In this document: piece after piece, positions 1 through 9,437 of the stretch
How the letters are laid out: each line of letters starts with the position of its first letter
Numbering within the stretch: the first letter of the stretch is position 1
Assembly (NCBI RefSeq): GCF_000733295.1
Contig: NZ_JPMI01000298.1
Location: 1-64,000 of the forward strand
Length of the DNA: 64,000 nucleotides
Reading direction: 5' to 3'
Source of the DNA: Archangium violaceum Cb vi76
Lineage (GTDB): Bacteria > Myxococcota > Myxococcia > Myxococcales > Myxococcaceae
The notes under the pieces: model-generated
Seen by the model: only the letters and a program-made list of their open reading frames with translations
Told to the model about the DNA's origin: nothing
Database searches by the model: none
Position numbers and translations under genes: made by a program

Positions 1-2335
1 CGGTGAGGGCCACCGTGGGGGGGATCCAGTCGTTGTCGACGGTGACGGTCACTGCGGCGCTCCCGGAAGAGGTCAGTCCCGCGGCGTCGTAGGCGATGAC
101 GGAGAGGGAGTGGGGGCCGTTGGAGACGGAGCGGCTGTTCCACGAGTAGGTGAAGGGCGGGGAGGAGTCGGAGCCCAGCAGGGTGGAGCCGGCGTAGAAG
201 TCGACGCGGGTCACGCCGAAGTCGTCGGTGGCGGAGGCCGAGAGGGTGACGGTGTTCTTGACGGTGGCGCCCGTGGCCGGAGCGGTGAGCGAGGCGGAGG
301 GCGGCGTGGTGTCCACGTCGGTGCCCACGGCGAACACCAGGTCATCGTGATCGTCCAGCTCGCCCGGGGAGCAGGGCATGGGCATGCCGTAGGTCCGGTA
401 GGTGCCGCGCACGGCCTGCAGGGTGCCCGCGGGCAGCAGGTACGTGGTGGACATCGTCAGGTATCCACTGGAGTACGGGCGCAGGGTGGTGAGGTACGTC
501 CACGACGGCGCGTTCGCGTCCGCGGCGTAGAACAGATCCAGCAGCTCGTTGGTGGGCTCGAGGCTCGCCCAGAGGTTGACCTCGATCTTCACCTCCTTGC
601 CGGGGGCGAACGGTGTCCCATCCGTCCGGATGACGCGGATCCGCTCCAGCGAGGGGTCGAACTGGTACAGGCCGTAGATGCCCTCCTGGCCGTCCGCGCA
701 GGTGCCGCCCAGGGTGTTGGGCTGGTGCTGCTCGGGGCCGAAGTGGGTGCCCCGGCCGGCGAGCAGCCCCATGGAATCGCAGCTGCTGCTCGGGGTGAGG
801 CAGCGCGGGACGCCCATCACCGGGTCGTAGAGCGCGATGCCCGGGTTGTCGAGCGTCACCTCGACGGAGCTGGCCGCGCTGTTGCACCCACTGTCGAAAG
901 CGCGCGCGGAGAGGGAGGCCGTGCCGTTGTCGTGCTCCCGGCTGTCCCAGACGAGCGAGTAGGGCGCCGTCGTGTCGGAGCCGATGAGCTGGCCATCGGC
1001 GTAGAAGTCCACCCGGGTGACGCCCACGTCATCGGACGCCGTGGCGGTGAGCGTCACGCTTCCACTGAGCGTGGCGCCATGGGAGGGCGCGGTGAGCGAC
1101 ACCTCGGGGCGCACGGAGTTGTCCTTCCCCATGCAGGCCGAGTGAAGCAACCGGTTCGGAGAGCCGAGTCCGGGCTCGATGATGAGGTTGGGGGTCGAGC
1201 GGGCGATGAGCTCCTCGTTGACCTCGGTGGGAGTCGCCGTGGGGTGCCCCTCCAGGTAGAGCGCCACGGCACCGGAGACGTGGGGCGTGGCCATGGAGGT
1301 GCCATCCGCGTACTCCATGTCCGTGTCGCCCGTGAACCAGGCGGAGAGGATGCCCTGGCCCGGCGCGAAGAGGTCCACGCAGGTGCCGTAGTTGGAGAAC
1401 CAGGCGCGCATGTCGTACTCGTCCGTCGCGCCGACGGTGAGCGCCAGGGGTTCGCGGGCGGGAGACGTGGAGCAGGCCTCCCAGCCGTCATTGCCCGCGG
1501 CGACCACGAAGGTGACGCCCGCGGCGATGGTGGCCGCCACCGCGTCATCGAGCGCCTGTGTCGCCTCGCCTCCGAGGCTCAGGTTGGCCACGGCCGGCGT
1601 CTCGTGGTGGGCGGCGATCCAGTCGATGCCCGCGAGCACCTGCTCCAGGGTGCCCTCGCCCTCGCAGTTGAGCACGCGCACGGGATGGATCAGCACGTCC
1701 TTGGCGACGCCCACCGTGGTACCGCCCACCGTGCCGGCCACGTGGGTTCCATGGCCGCGGCAGTCTTCCGTGCCCAGCCCGTCGCCGATGGAGTCGAAGC
1801 CGGGGCGAATCCGGCCCGTGAACTCGACATGGGTGGACAGCACGCCGGTGTCCACGATGTACGCGTGCACTCCGGCACCCGTGTACTCGTAGGTGTAGGT
1901 GCCATTGAGCGGCTGGTTGCGCTGGTCGATGCGATCCAGGCCCCAGATGGCGTTGCTCTGCGTGCCGGACTGGCGGAAGAGGCGATCCTGCTCGATGTAG
2001 CGCACGCGCGGGTCCGTGCTCATGCGCCGCGCCGCCTCCTCGGACATGGCGGCCGTGAAGCCCTTCAGTGCATGGGTATACGTGCGCCGCGGTTGGGCCC
2101 CGTGCGCCCCCGCCAGGGACGTGACGCGCTTCCGGGTGTCCTCGGCGGAGGCCGCCACTCCCTTCTCCTCCGCGAGCACGACGATGTAGCGGTCCTGGAT
2201 GGCCCGGGCCGGTTTCGCGAGCCGGAACTTCTGGGTGGAGGTTCGCTCCGGGAGAGGGGCCTCCGGCGATTGCTCGCATCCCACGGCGAGCAGGCAAGCA
2301 GCGAGGCGGACGAAGCTCCACAGCCGAGTGCGCAT
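1..2335 (-). CDS. Secreted subtilisin-like serine protease (S8) with Ig-like domains, lipoprotein signal, C-terminus outside window
   Basis: Read on the minus strand from the ATG at 2335, the frame stays open to the window edge (about 778 codons), so the C-terminus is missing. Residues 1-20 form a lipoprotein signal ending LAVGC. An inhibitor-I9-type propeptide follows (around QDRYIVVLAEEKG). The S8 domain has all three catalytic residues: Asp162 in VDTG, His195 in GHGTHVAGT and Ser347 in GTSMATPH, plus the oxyanion Asn in AAGNDG. After the protease come at least two Ig-like modules of the 'V.LTAP..GATL..TVTL.A.ATDD.GVTRVDFYA' type, separated by a beta-rich region. The enzyme is probably exported and used for extracellular protein degradation (inference). 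It is divergent from the lipoprotein gene at 2527, with about 190 bp between them. Confidence 0.93.
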   Translation of the reverse strand, partial: MRTRLWSFVRLAACLLAVGCEQSPEAPLPERTSTQKFRLAKPARAIQDRYIVVLAEEKGVAASAEDTRKRVTSLAGAHGAQPRRTYTHALKGFTAAMSEEAARRMSTDPRVRYIEQDRLFRQSGTQSNAIWGLDRIDQRNQPLNGTYTYEYTGAGVHAYIVDTGVLSTHVEFTGRIRPGFDSIGDGLGTEDCRGHGTHVAGTVGGTTVGVAKDVLIHPVRVLNCEGEGTLEQVLAGIDWIAAHHETPAVANLSLGGEATQALDDAVAATIAAGVTFVVAAGNDGWEACSTSPAREPLALTVGATDEYDMRAWFSNYGTCVDLFAPGQGILSAWFTGDTDMEYADGTSMATPHVSGAVALYLEGHPTATPTEVNEELIARSTPNLIIEPGLGSPNRLLHSACMGKDNSVRPEVSLTAPSHGATLSGSVTLTATASDDVGVTRVDFYADGQLIGSDTTAPYSLVWDSREHDNGTASLSARAFDSGCNSAASSVEVTLDNPGIALYDPVMGVPRCLTPSSSCDSMGLLAGRGTHFGPEQHQPNTLGGTCADGQEGIYGLYQFDPSLERIRVIRTDGTPFAPGKEVKIEVNLWASLEPTNELLDLFYAADANAPSWTYLTTLRPYSSGYLTMSTTYLLPAGTLQAVRGTYRTYGMPMPCSPGELDDHDDLVFAVGTDVDTTPPSASLTAPATGATVKNTVTLSASATDDFGVTRVDFYAGSTLLGSDSSPPFTYSWNSRSVSNGPHSLSVIAYDAAGLTSSGSAAVTVTVDNDWIPPTVALT

Positions 2336-2526
2336 GGAAACCCCCTGGGTTTTTCGGTGGCGCGTCGGCGAATCATCTCAGGAATGGTGGACTCGGGACC
2401 AGACCCCCAGGTCGGAATGTCGGGAGGGCCCCGATCAACCCGCCCCCCTATCGGGCCACGGTGACTCCCGGTTAGCGTCGCGGCTTTTCTCATTGTGACC
2501 CCGGAGAAGCTTCAGGGGAGGACTGC
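2336..2526. promoter_or_regulatory. Divergent intergenic region
   Basis: These 191 bp separate the divergent protease and lipoprotein genes, so they should hold both promoters. The only element I can name is the ribosome binding site AGGGGAGGA just before the ATG at 2527. No convincing -35/-10 pair was found. Confidence 0.4.
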
Positions 2527-3477
2527 ATGCGTTCACGTTGGCTGGCGGTAGTGGCGATGTCCGGGCTGTGGGTGGGCTGTGGTGGCCCGGCGGCCGAGGC
2601 ACTCAACAAATACAAGGCGGCCTCCCTCGCGTCCGAGACCGATGTGAAGGAGTGGGCCGAGCGGTCCAGTGCACCCAACATCTATGCCACCGCCAACGTG
2701 GCGGTGACGCTCGTGACGTTGACGGCGGGTTCGGAGGGCGCGGATCCCAACTGTCCGGTGCAGAAGAAGGACGGCAAGACCACGCGCCTCACCGGAGGCT
2801 GCACCGACAAGAACGGCGTGGAGTGGCTCGGCTCGATGGAGCTGGTGAGCGAGGAGGAGGGCGAGAGTTCGGGCATCCAGAACGCCCGCTACACCTATGA
2901 CAACTTCGGCTACCAGAAGCCCTACACCTGTGGGGACAAGACCGGCCTGAACAAGATCGCCTTCCATGGCACCAGCTCGGTGACCGGCACCGAGGCGAAG
3001 AAGGAGTTCGCGATCGACGTCCGCCTGGAGTCCTCCGGGCTGCGGGACGAGGACTCCGACTCCTGCGACACCGTCAACTCCTCCGGGGCGTGGGAGTACA
3101 AGGGGACCGTCGACGGCGCGGACTCCGACCTGGGCGAGGGCAGGCAGACCTGGAACGGCTCGGGCCGCATCGGCTACGAGGAGCGGGGCCTGGTCGAGGT
3201 GGCGACGAAGGACGAGGTGGTGGATGGCTCGGTGTGCGACGAGGAGGCGGCCTCGGGCAGCACCACCATCAAGTCGAGCGGCCACACCGCGGTCATCACG
3301 TACGATGGCGCCACGGATTGCGAGGAGGCCAGCACCGTGCAGTGGAGCCTCGACGGGAAGGCCTCGGGAGAGCTGGAGGGCGTCAGCTGCTCGGCCGCCA
3401 GTGGCCCCGCGTTCTCGGCGTGGGGCGTGGCCCTGCTCGGCGCGCTGGGGCTGATGCGCCGCCGCGCCCGGCGCTGA
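2527..3477 (+). CDS. Exported protein with lipobox and MYXO-CTERM-like tail
   Basis: This is a 316-residue protein of unknown function. The N-terminus (residues 1-18) is a short signal ending LWVGC, compatible with lipoprotein processing. The body is acidic and Ser/Thr/Gly-rich with several spaced cysteines. The last ~30 residues show a Cys-Ser pair, a hydrophobic stretch (FSAWGVALLGALGLM) and an Arg cluster (RRRARR), the layout of myxobacterial MYXO-CTERM sorting tails. Having both a lipobox and a C-terminal sorting tail is notable. The start is well supported by AGGGGAGGA six bases upstream. I recognise no enzymatic domain. Confidence 0.85.
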   Translation: MRSRWLAVVAMSGLWVGCGGPAAEALNKYKAASLASETDVKEWAERSSAPNIYATANVAVTLVTLTAGSEGADPNCPVQKKDGKTTRLTGGCTDKNGVEWLGSMELVSEEEGESSGIQNARYTYDNFGYQKPYTCGDKTGLNKIAFHGTSSVTGTEAKKEFAIDVRLESSGLRDEDSDSCDTVNSSGAWEYKGTVDGADSDLGEGRQTWNGSGRIGYEERGLVEVATKDEVVDGSVCDEEAASGSTTIKSSGHTAVITYDGATDCEEASTVQWSLDGKASGELEGVSCSAASGPAFSAWGVALLGALGLMRRRARR

Positions 3478-3496
3478 GCCCACGCCCCCCTCTGGC

Positions 3497-4435
3497 TCAC
3501 GCCACCGGCGGAGGCTCCTTCGGGACTGGAACCCCCGGGTAGCTCAGCGCGGGACTGTCGATGACCTGGTGGGTCCACGGCACCAGGTCGTCGAGGATCC
3601 GCGCGATGCCCCCGGAGATGTCCTCGAGCGGAAGGTCGTTGTCCTCGGTGCCGAAGGGCTCCTCGATCTCCACGCCAATCTCCTCGATGCCCAGGAAGGT
3701 GTGGGCGATGAGCAGGATGACGGGCACGGTGGCCCAACCGAAGGGCTCCACCAGGGCGAAGGGCAGGCCGAGGATGAAGAGGATGAGCGTGCGGCGCAGG
3801 TGGAGCATGTACGCGAAGGGCATCGGCGTCCGGACGATGCGCTCACACCCGCCCTGATAGTCGATGAGGAGCTGGACGTTGCGGTCGAGCTCCATCTGGA
3901 TGATGTCGGTGATGAGTCCGGCGCGGCGGGCCTCGGCGAGGATGGCGGACATGCGCATCGCCACCGCGAGGCCGGCGTTGCGCGCGTTGAGGATCTGATC
4001 GATCTCCGCGCGGGGGAGTACGGCCGCGGCGGGCCCGAGGTCGTCGCCACCGCTCCGGAGGACCCGGGTCAGCGCGAACGGGTACACCGCCGTCCACGCG
4101 GCGAGACGGCGCACCAGCTCGGCCGAGGGGATGTTCAGCGCCGCCGCGCGCACCAGGTTCCGCGTCTCGTTGACGACGCCCCCCCACAGCTTCCGCCCCT
4201 CCCAGAACCGGTCGTAGGAGGAGTTGGTCCGGAACACGAGCAACAAGCTGAGTACAGTGCCGGCCAGCGTGTGTCCGGTGGCCGGGACGTCCACATGGCG
4301 GACGTTCTGATGGAACCAGACCACCGCCGTGGACCAGGCCACGAACACGCCCAGCCGTCCGACGATTTCCTTGAGGATGCCGCCGCGGAGTTTGAGGAGG
4401 TGCCGCCACCAGTGATGCGGGTCGTAGTGGATCAT
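3497..4435 (-). CDS. Bestrophin-family anion channel protein
   Basis: The product has 312 residues, the usual length of bacterial bestrophins. The N-terminal third carries the family pattern LLVFRTNSSYDRFWEGRKLWG followed by NETRNL. Several hydrophobic segments lie at the N-terminus and around residues 210-245 (LILFILGLPFALVEPFGWATVPVILLI). Family knowledge: bestrophins are pentameric membrane channels for chloride and other ions, and bacterial homologues may pass cations. The role here is not known. The gene is convergent with the lipoprotein gene (19 bp between stops) and divergent from puuD (140 bp between starts). Confidence 0.88.
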   Translation of the reverse strand: MIHYDPHHWWRHLLKLRGGILKEIVGRLGVFVAWSTAVVWFHQNVRHVDVPATGHTLAGTVLSLLLVFRTNSSYDRFWEGRKLWGGVVNETRNLVRAAALNIPSAELVRRLAAWTAVYPFALTRVLRSGGDDLGPAAAVLPRAEIDQILNARNAGLAVAMRMSAILAEARRAGLITDIIQMELDRNVQLLIDYQGGCERIVRTPMPFAYMLHLRRTLILFILGLPFALVEPFGWATVPVILLIAHTFLGIEEIGVEIEEPFGTEDNDLPLEDISGGIARILDDLVPWTHQVIDSPALSYPGVPVPKEPPPVA

Positions 4436-4575
4436 TTGTCTCGACGGGCGATGTCAGCCGCCCCTGGCGCGGGTTTTCGCCCAGGAACCGTGGAAGTTCC
4501 ATGGGGATCTGTTGGTTTACCCACCTTTGTTCGGGGGGCTGCTTTCCGGAAAAACGCGGTAGAGTCGCGGCCATC

Positions 4576-6141
4576 ATGTCCGCCTTCATCCATGAATGGC
4601 TGAATCTCCTGGTGCGCTGGGTCCACGTGATCGCGGCGATCATGTGGATCGGAGATTCGTTTCTCTTCATGTGGCTCGACAGCCACCTCACCGCGCCGAG
4701 CCGACCCCGGGAGGGCGCCGTGGTGGGCGAGCTGTGGATGACCCACAGCGGTGGCTTCTACGAAGTGGTGAAGCGCAAGTCGCTCGCCCAGGGCGAGATG
4801 CCGGACACGCTCTACTGGTTCAAGTGGGAGAGCTACACCACGTGGATCAGCGGCTTCCTGCTGCTCATCATCGTCTTCCACCTCAACGGCGCGTCGCTGC
4901 TGATCGACCCGGGCGTCTACCCGCTCACCGGATGGCAGGCCATCGCCATCAGCCTGGGCCTCCTGCCAGTCGCGTACGGGGTGTACGAGCTGCTGTGGAA
5001 GACGCCGCTGGCCAGGAACAACCGGGTGTTCGCGGCGGTGGGGTTCGTGTTGATCACCGGGCTGGCGTACGTGCTGACCCACCTGTTCAGCGCCCGGGGC
5101 GCGTTCCTCCAGGTGGGCGCCACGCTCGGCACGATCATGGCGGCCAACGTGTTCTTCCGGATCATCCCCGCGCAGCGCTACATGCTCGCGATGACCCGCG
5201 AGGGCAAGCCGGTGGACACCACCCTGGGCCTGCGCGCCAAGGGCCGCTCCATCCAGAACCACTACCTGACGCTGCCCGTGCTGTTCACGATGATCTCCAA
5301 CCACTTCCCGAGCACCTATGGTGGCTCGAAGCCGTGGCTGGTGCTGGGCCTGTTGTTCATCGTGGGCGCGGGCCTGAAGTACGTGATGAACTTCCGCGTC
5401 AACACGCCGCCGCTGGTCTGGGCGGGCACGGGCCTGGCGATGGTGGGAGTGGTCGTGCTGACGCGGCCGCCGCCGGATCCGGCGCTCGAGCAGTTCGCGG
5501 GCAAGCCGCCGGTGCGGTTCGAGCAGGTGGCCTCCGTGATGCAGACGCGCTGCGCCACCTGCCACGCGGCACGGCCCTCGACCCCGATGTTCGCCGCGCC
5601 GCCGCAGGGCGTGGTGCTCGACACGCCGGACTCCATCCGAGCCCACGCCGATCGCGTCTTCGTGCGCGCGGTGGCCACCAAGACGATGCCACTGGGCAAC
5701 CTCACGGGCATGACGGAGGACGAGCGCGCGCTGGTGGGGGCGTGGTTCGCCCAGGGCGGTGAGGTGCCCTCGGACGCGAAGATGCCCGACCTCGTCGCGC
5801 CGCCCGTGGCCGCCGCTCCGGCCGCCGCACCCACGGCGGGGGCCGCGCAGGCGGACATCCCGGAGTCCTCGCGCAACTACTTCGCCTCGGTGTGCAGCAC
5901 CTGCCATGGCCCCAATGGAGCGGGGGACGGCATGGTGGCGGCGGCGCTGAATCCGAAGCCGCGCAACTTCGGCGACAAGGAGTGGCAGAAGAGCATCACC
6001 GATGACGCCCTCAAGAAGATCATCGTCGAGGGGGGGGCGTCGGTGGGCAAGAGCGCGGTGATGCCGCCGAACCCACCGCTCGCGGACGACGCCGAGACGC
6101 TCAACGGCCTCGTGAAGCTCATCCGCGCCTTTGGCGCTTGA
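4576..6141 (+). CDS. puuD: Membrane-bound urate oxidase (hydroxylase) PuuD with C-terminal cytochrome c domains
   Basis: From the ATG at 4576 the protein has 521 residues. The N-terminal ~300 residues are a multi-spanning membrane domain that opens with WVHVIAAIMWIGDSFLF, typical of the PuuD/UrOx_N family. The C-terminal part is periplasmic-type cytochrome c, with two haem motifs, CATCH at 326-330 and CSTCH at 440-444. PuuD oxidises urate to 5-hydroxyisourate and passes electrons to the respiratory chain, unlike soluble uricase, which uses O2 and makes H2O2. Many PuuD proteins have one cytochrome domain; here a second CxxCH lies near residue 326. An in-frame ATG at 4501 exists, but MSAFIHEWLN fits the family start better. 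It is the first gene of the urate operon. Confidence 0.9.
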   Translation: MSAFIHEWLNLLVRWVHVIAAIMWIGDSFLFMWLDSHLTAPSRPREGAVVGELWMTHSGGFYEVVKRKSLAQGEMPDTLYWFKWESYTTWISGFLLLIIVFHLNGASLLIDPGVYPLTGWQAIAISLGLLPVAYGVYELLWKTPLARNNRVFAAVGFVLITGLAYVLTHLFSARGAFLQVGATLGTIMAANVFFRIIPAQRYMLAMTREGKPVDTTLGLRAKGRSIQNHYLTLPVLFTMISNHFPSTYGGSKPWLVLGLLFIVGAGLKYVMNFRVNTPPLVWAGTGLAMVGVVVLTRPPPDPALEQFAGKPPVRFEQVASVMQTRCATCHAARPSTPMFAAPPQGVVLDTPDSIRAHADRVFVRAVATKTMPLGNLTGMTEDERALVGAWFAQGGEVPSDAKMPDLVAPPVAAAPAAAPTAGAAQADIPESSRNYFASVCSTCHGPNGAGDGMVAAALNPKPRNFGDKEWQKSITDDALKKIIVEGGASVGKSAVMPPNPPLADDAETLNGLVKLIRAFGA

Positions 6142-6168
6142 GGCAGGGACTCCAGAGGGGAACAACAG

Positions 6169-7527
6169 ATGCAGCCGTTCATCGTGCGCGGCCGTCGTGT
6201 GCTGACGCCGCGGGGGATCCGCCCCGCGGCGATCCACATCCAGGACGGACGAATCACCAGGGTGGAGGCGGGTGACACCGTGCCTCCGGGCGCGAACGTG
6301 CTCGAGGCGGGTGAGCTGCTCGTCACGCCGGGCGTCGTCGACAGCCATGTCCACATCAACGAGCCGGGCCGCACCGAGTGGGAGGGCTTCGAGACGGCGA
6401 CCGCGGCGGCCGCCGCGGGGGGCATCACCACCGTGGTGGACATGCCGCTCAACTGCATCCCCGCCACCACCACGCGCGAGGCGGCCGAGGCGAAGCTCGC
6501 GGCGCTCGAGGGCAAGCTGCACGTGGACGTGGCGTTCTGGGGTGGGGTGATTCCCGGGAACGTGGAGGCGCTCGAGGGGCTCGCGAAGTTCGGCGTGCCC
6601 GGCTGCAAGTGTTTCACCTGCCCGTCCGGCGTGGACGAGTTCCCGCACGTCTCACGCGAGGACCTCGAGGTGGCGCTGCCGCGGCTCCGGGATCTCGGGC
6701 TGACGCTGCTCGTCCACGCGGAGGCGCCGGGTCCTCTCGACGCGGCGGAGCGGGCCATTTCCGGGAAGGATCCCCGGGACTACCGCACCTACCTTGGCTC
6801 CCGGCCGCGCGCCGCGGAGGACGAGGCCATCGCGATGATCATCGACCTGTGCCGCGAGCACCGGGCGAGCGCGCACATCGTGCACCTGTCGAGTGCGTCC
6901 GCGCTGCCGATGATCCGCGCCGCGCAGCAGGAGGGCGTGCGGATCACCGCCGAGACGTGCCTGCACTACCTGGCCTTCACCGCGGAGGAGATCGCCGCTG
7001 GGGCCACGAGCTTCAAGTGCGCGCCGCCCATCCGCGAGGCGGAGAACCGCGAGCTGCTCTGGCGCGGGCTCGAGGACGGGACGATCGGCATGGTGGTCTC
7101 GGACCACTCGCCGTGCACGCCCGCGCTGAAGAAGCCGGAGGCCGGCGACTTCCTCCAGGCGTGGGGCGGCATCAGCTCCTTGCAGCTCGGGCTGTCGGTG
7201 CTCTGGACGCTGGCGAAGGAGCGCGGCCACTCCGTGGAGCAGATGTTCCGCTGGAACGTCGAGGGCCCGGCGCGGCTCGCGGGCGTGTCGGATCGGAAGG
7301 GTCGGCTCGCCCCCGGGTACGACGCGGACCTGGTGCTCTGGGACGACGCGGCCTCCTTCGTGGTCCAGCCCGAGGCCATCCGCCACCGTCACCACGTGAC
7401 GCCCTACGCGGGCCGGCGGCTGTTCGGACAGGTGAAGAAAACCCTCGTCGGAGGCCGGATGGCATATGACGCTGCGTCCAACCAGCCCCCGGCCACCGTT
7501 GGCCGCTTCCTGGCGGTTCGGAGGTAA
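6169..7527 (+). CDS. allB: Allantoinase
   Basis: This 452-residue cyclic amidohydrolase belongs to the dihydropyrimidinase/allantoinase superfamily. It has the metal-binding DSHVHINEPGRTEWEGF motif (Asp58, His60, His62), the Lys region GCKCFTCPSG, VHAEAP, IVHLSSA and a late Asp in VVSDHSPCTP. These are allantoinase-like rather than dihydroorotase-like features. It opens the hydantoin ring of allantoin to give allantoate. It lies 27 nt after puuD and 3 nt before the alc-uraD fusion, in the same operon. The length is normal for AllB. Confidence 0.93.
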   Translation: MQPFIVRGRRVLTPRGIRPAAIHIQDGRITRVEAGDTVPPGANVLEAGELLVTPGVVDSHVHINEPGRTEWEGFETATAAAAAGGITTVVDMPLNCIPATTTREAAEAKLAALEGKLHVDVAFWGGVIPGNVEALEGLAKFGVPGCKCFTCPSGVDEFPHVSREDLEVALPRLRDLGLTLLVHAEAPGPLDAAERAISGKDPRDYRTYLGSRPRAAEDEAIAMIIDLCREHRASAHIVHLSSASALPMIRAAQQEGVRITAETCLHYLAFTAEEIAAGATSFKCAPPIREAENRELLWRGLEDGTIGMVVSDHSPCTPALKKPEAGDFLQAWGGISSLQLGLSVLWTLAKERGHSVEQMFRWNVEGPARLAGVSDRKGRLAPGYDADLVLWDDAASFVVQPEAIRHRHHVTPYAGRRLFGQVKKTLVGGRMAYDAASNQPPATVGRFLAVRR

Positions 7528-7530
7528 CCC

Positions 7531-9093
7531 GTGGCAACGCATCAGCCCGTCCCGGCGGAGTTCAAGGGACTCGTGGATCTCTCGGCCGACCTGCTCGGCA
7601 CGTTCGTGCTCTACGCGACGGACGACTACTTCGCCGAGAAGGAGAACCTGCTCAAGCCGGGCCCTCCCGAGTGGCGCGAGGGCGCGTACACCGACAAGGG
7701 CAAGTGGATGGACGGTTGGGAGTCGCAGCGCAAGCGCGAGCCCGGCCATGACTTCGCCATCATCCGCCTGGGCGCGCCCGGCCGGGTGCGCGGGGCGCTC
7801 GTCGATACCACCCACTTCAAGGGCAACGCGCCCCAGCAGATCATGCTGGAGGGGCTCGAGGCGCCGCACACCGCCACCCCGGCGCAGCTGCTCGCGGACG
7901 AGCGGTGGGTACCGATCATCGAGCAGAGCACGGTGAAGCCGGACTTCCCGAACGTCTTCACGCTCGCGCAGCCGAGCCAGCGCGTGACGCACGTACGGCT
8001 GCGCATCTACCCGGATGGCGGCGTGGCGCGGCTGCGCATCTACGGCGACGTGCTGGCCGAGGATCGCACCTTCTGGCGTCCGGGCAGCGTGGACCTGGGA
8101 GCGGTGGAGAACGGTGGCACCATCGCGGCCAAGAGCGACGAGTTCTTCGGCCCGCCGGCGAACATGCTGCTGCCCGGGCGCGGCGTGAACATGGGGGATG
8201 GCTGGGAGACGAAGCGGCGGCGCACGCCGGGCAGCGACTGGGCGGTGGTGAAGCTCGCGCGGCGCGGGGTGCTGGAGCGCATCGAGCTCGACACGCACTT
8301 CTTCAAGGGCAACGCGCCGCAGGCGACACTCATCGAGGCCGTGGACGCGACGGGCATGGACGCGGACGTCCTGCAGACGCTGCTCGGCTCCGCCTCGCCG
8401 AGCGGCTGGCGGGTGCTCGTGGACAAGACGGCGCTCGTCCAGCACCGTCGGCACCAGCTCGAGCCCATCCACGCCATGCCCATCACGCACGTGCGCGTGC
8501 ACATCTTCCCGCACGGTGGCGTGAACCGGCTCCGGCTCTTCGGGTACGCGCTGGACACCGAGGCGGAGTCCACGGCGCTGAAGCGGTTGAACGCGCTCGA
8601 CGAGAAGGAGGCGCGGGCGGTGTTCCAGGCGTGCTGCGGCTCCTCGGCGTGGGTGGACGGGATGAGCGCCCGGCGGCAGTTCCCGAGCGTGCGCGCCCTG
8701 TTCGCGGCGGCGGACGAGGTGTGGTGGTCGCTCGGGGCGAAGGACTTCCTGGAGGCGTTCGCCGCGCACCCGCGCATCGGCCAGACGAAGAAGGCCGCGC
8801 CCCAGAGCGAGAAGTCCGCGGAGTGGAGCAGGGGAGAGCAGCGCTCGGTGGCCCAGGCGGATGCCGCGACGCTGGAGCGGCTCGCGAAGCTGAACGACGA
8901 GTACTACGAGAAGTTCGGCTTCACCTTCATCGTCTTCGCCACGGGGAAGAGCGCGCCGGAGATGCTGGAGCTGCTCGAGCAGCGGGTGCGGCGCGGCAAG
9001 ACGGACGAGGTGGAGACGGCCGCGGCGGAGCAGGCGAAGATCACCCGCGTGCGGCTGGAGAAGTGGCTGCGCGAGCAGATTTCGGGACGCTGA
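7531..9093 (+). CDS. alc-uraD: Bifunctional allantoicase / OHCU decarboxylase fusion
   Basis: The 520-residue product joins two purine-catabolic enzymes. Residues 1-~345 contain two copies of the allantoicase domain; repeats such as GWE(S/T)(Q/K)R..PG.D(F/W)A and D.(T/H).(H/F)FKGNAPQ recur in each half. Residues ~350-520 are 2-oxo-4-hydroxy-4-carboxy-5-ureidoimidazoline (OHCU) decarboxylase, with His413 in AHPRIG, a SxEWSRxEQ segment and FGFTFIVFATG. Allantoicase splits allantoate into ureidoglycolate and urea; UraD converts OHCU to S-allantoin. The fusion therefore joins steps on either side of allantoinase. The start is GTG at 7531, after GGAGGT. A contiguous frame with no linker stop supports a true fusion. 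Confidence 0.9.
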   Translation: MATHQPVPAEFKGLVDLSADLLGTFVLYATDDYFAEKENLLKPGPPEWREGAYTDKGKWMDGWESQRKREPGHDFAIIRLGAPGRVRGALVDTTHFKGNAPQQIMLEGLEAPHTATPAQLLADERWVPIIEQSTVKPDFPNVFTLAQPSQRVTHVRLRIYPDGGVARLRIYGDVLAEDRTFWRPGSVDLGAVENGGTIAAKSDEFFGPPANMLLPGRGVNMGDGWETKRRRTPGSDWAVVKLARRGVLERIELDTHFFKGNAPQATLIEAVDATGMDADVLQTLLGSASPSGWRVLVDKTALVQHRRHQLEPIHAMPITHVRVHIFPHGGVNRLRLFGYALDTEAESTALKRLNALDEKEARAVFQACCGSSAWVDGMSARRQFPSVRALFAAADEVWWSLGAKDFLEAFAAHPRIGQTKKAAPQSEKSAEWSRGEQRSVAQADAATLERLAKLNDEYYEKFGFTFIVFATGKSAPEMLELLEQRVRRGKTDEVETAAAEQAKITRVRLEKWLREQISGR

Positions 9094-9104
9094 AGGAGAG
9101 GCAC

Positions 9105-9437
9105 ATGGGCATCAGCACGCACATCCTGGACACCTCCCGTGGGCGCCCCGCCGAGGGCGTCACGGTGACGCTGCACGCACAGCAGGGCGGTGAGTGGAAG
9201 GAGCTGGCGCGCGGCGTGACGAACGCGGACGGACGCGTGAAGCCGCTGCTGGAGACGATTCCCGCGGCGGGCGTGTACCGGCTCTCGTTCGAGGTCTCGC
9301 CGTACTTCACGCGGCTCGGCACCGAGAGCTTCTACCCTTCGGTGTCGGTGGACTTCCGGGTGAACGCACCGTCGGAGCATTACCACGTGCCGCTCCTGCT
9401 CAACCCCTTCGGCTTCTCGACGTACCGGGGCTCATGA
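9105..9437 (+). CDS. uraH: 5-hydroxyisourate hydrolase (transthyretin-related protein)
   Basis: The 110-residue protein shows the HIUase hallmarks: an N-terminal HILDTSRGRPA motif and the C-terminal signature YHVPLLLNPFGFSTYRGS, ending in YRGS as in the family. It hydrolyses 5-hydroxyisourate from PuuD to OHCU, the substrate of the UraD domain upstream. A GAAGGAGAGG site precedes the ATG. Its stop overlaps the allA start (ATGA at 9434-9437), which indicates translational coupling. No signal peptide is seen, so it should be cytoplasmic. Confidence 0.93.
   Translation: MGISTHILDTSRGRPAEGVTVTLHAQQGGEWKELARGVTNADGRVKPLLETIPAAGVYRLSFEVSPYFTRLGTESFYPSVSVDFRVNAPSEHYHVPLLLNPFGFSTYRGS

Noticed and set aside
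110-2464. A 784-codon plus-strand frame opposite the first protease
   Set aside because: Low-complexity composition (GVGRRG-type) and no domain; the minus strand has an intact catalytic triad.
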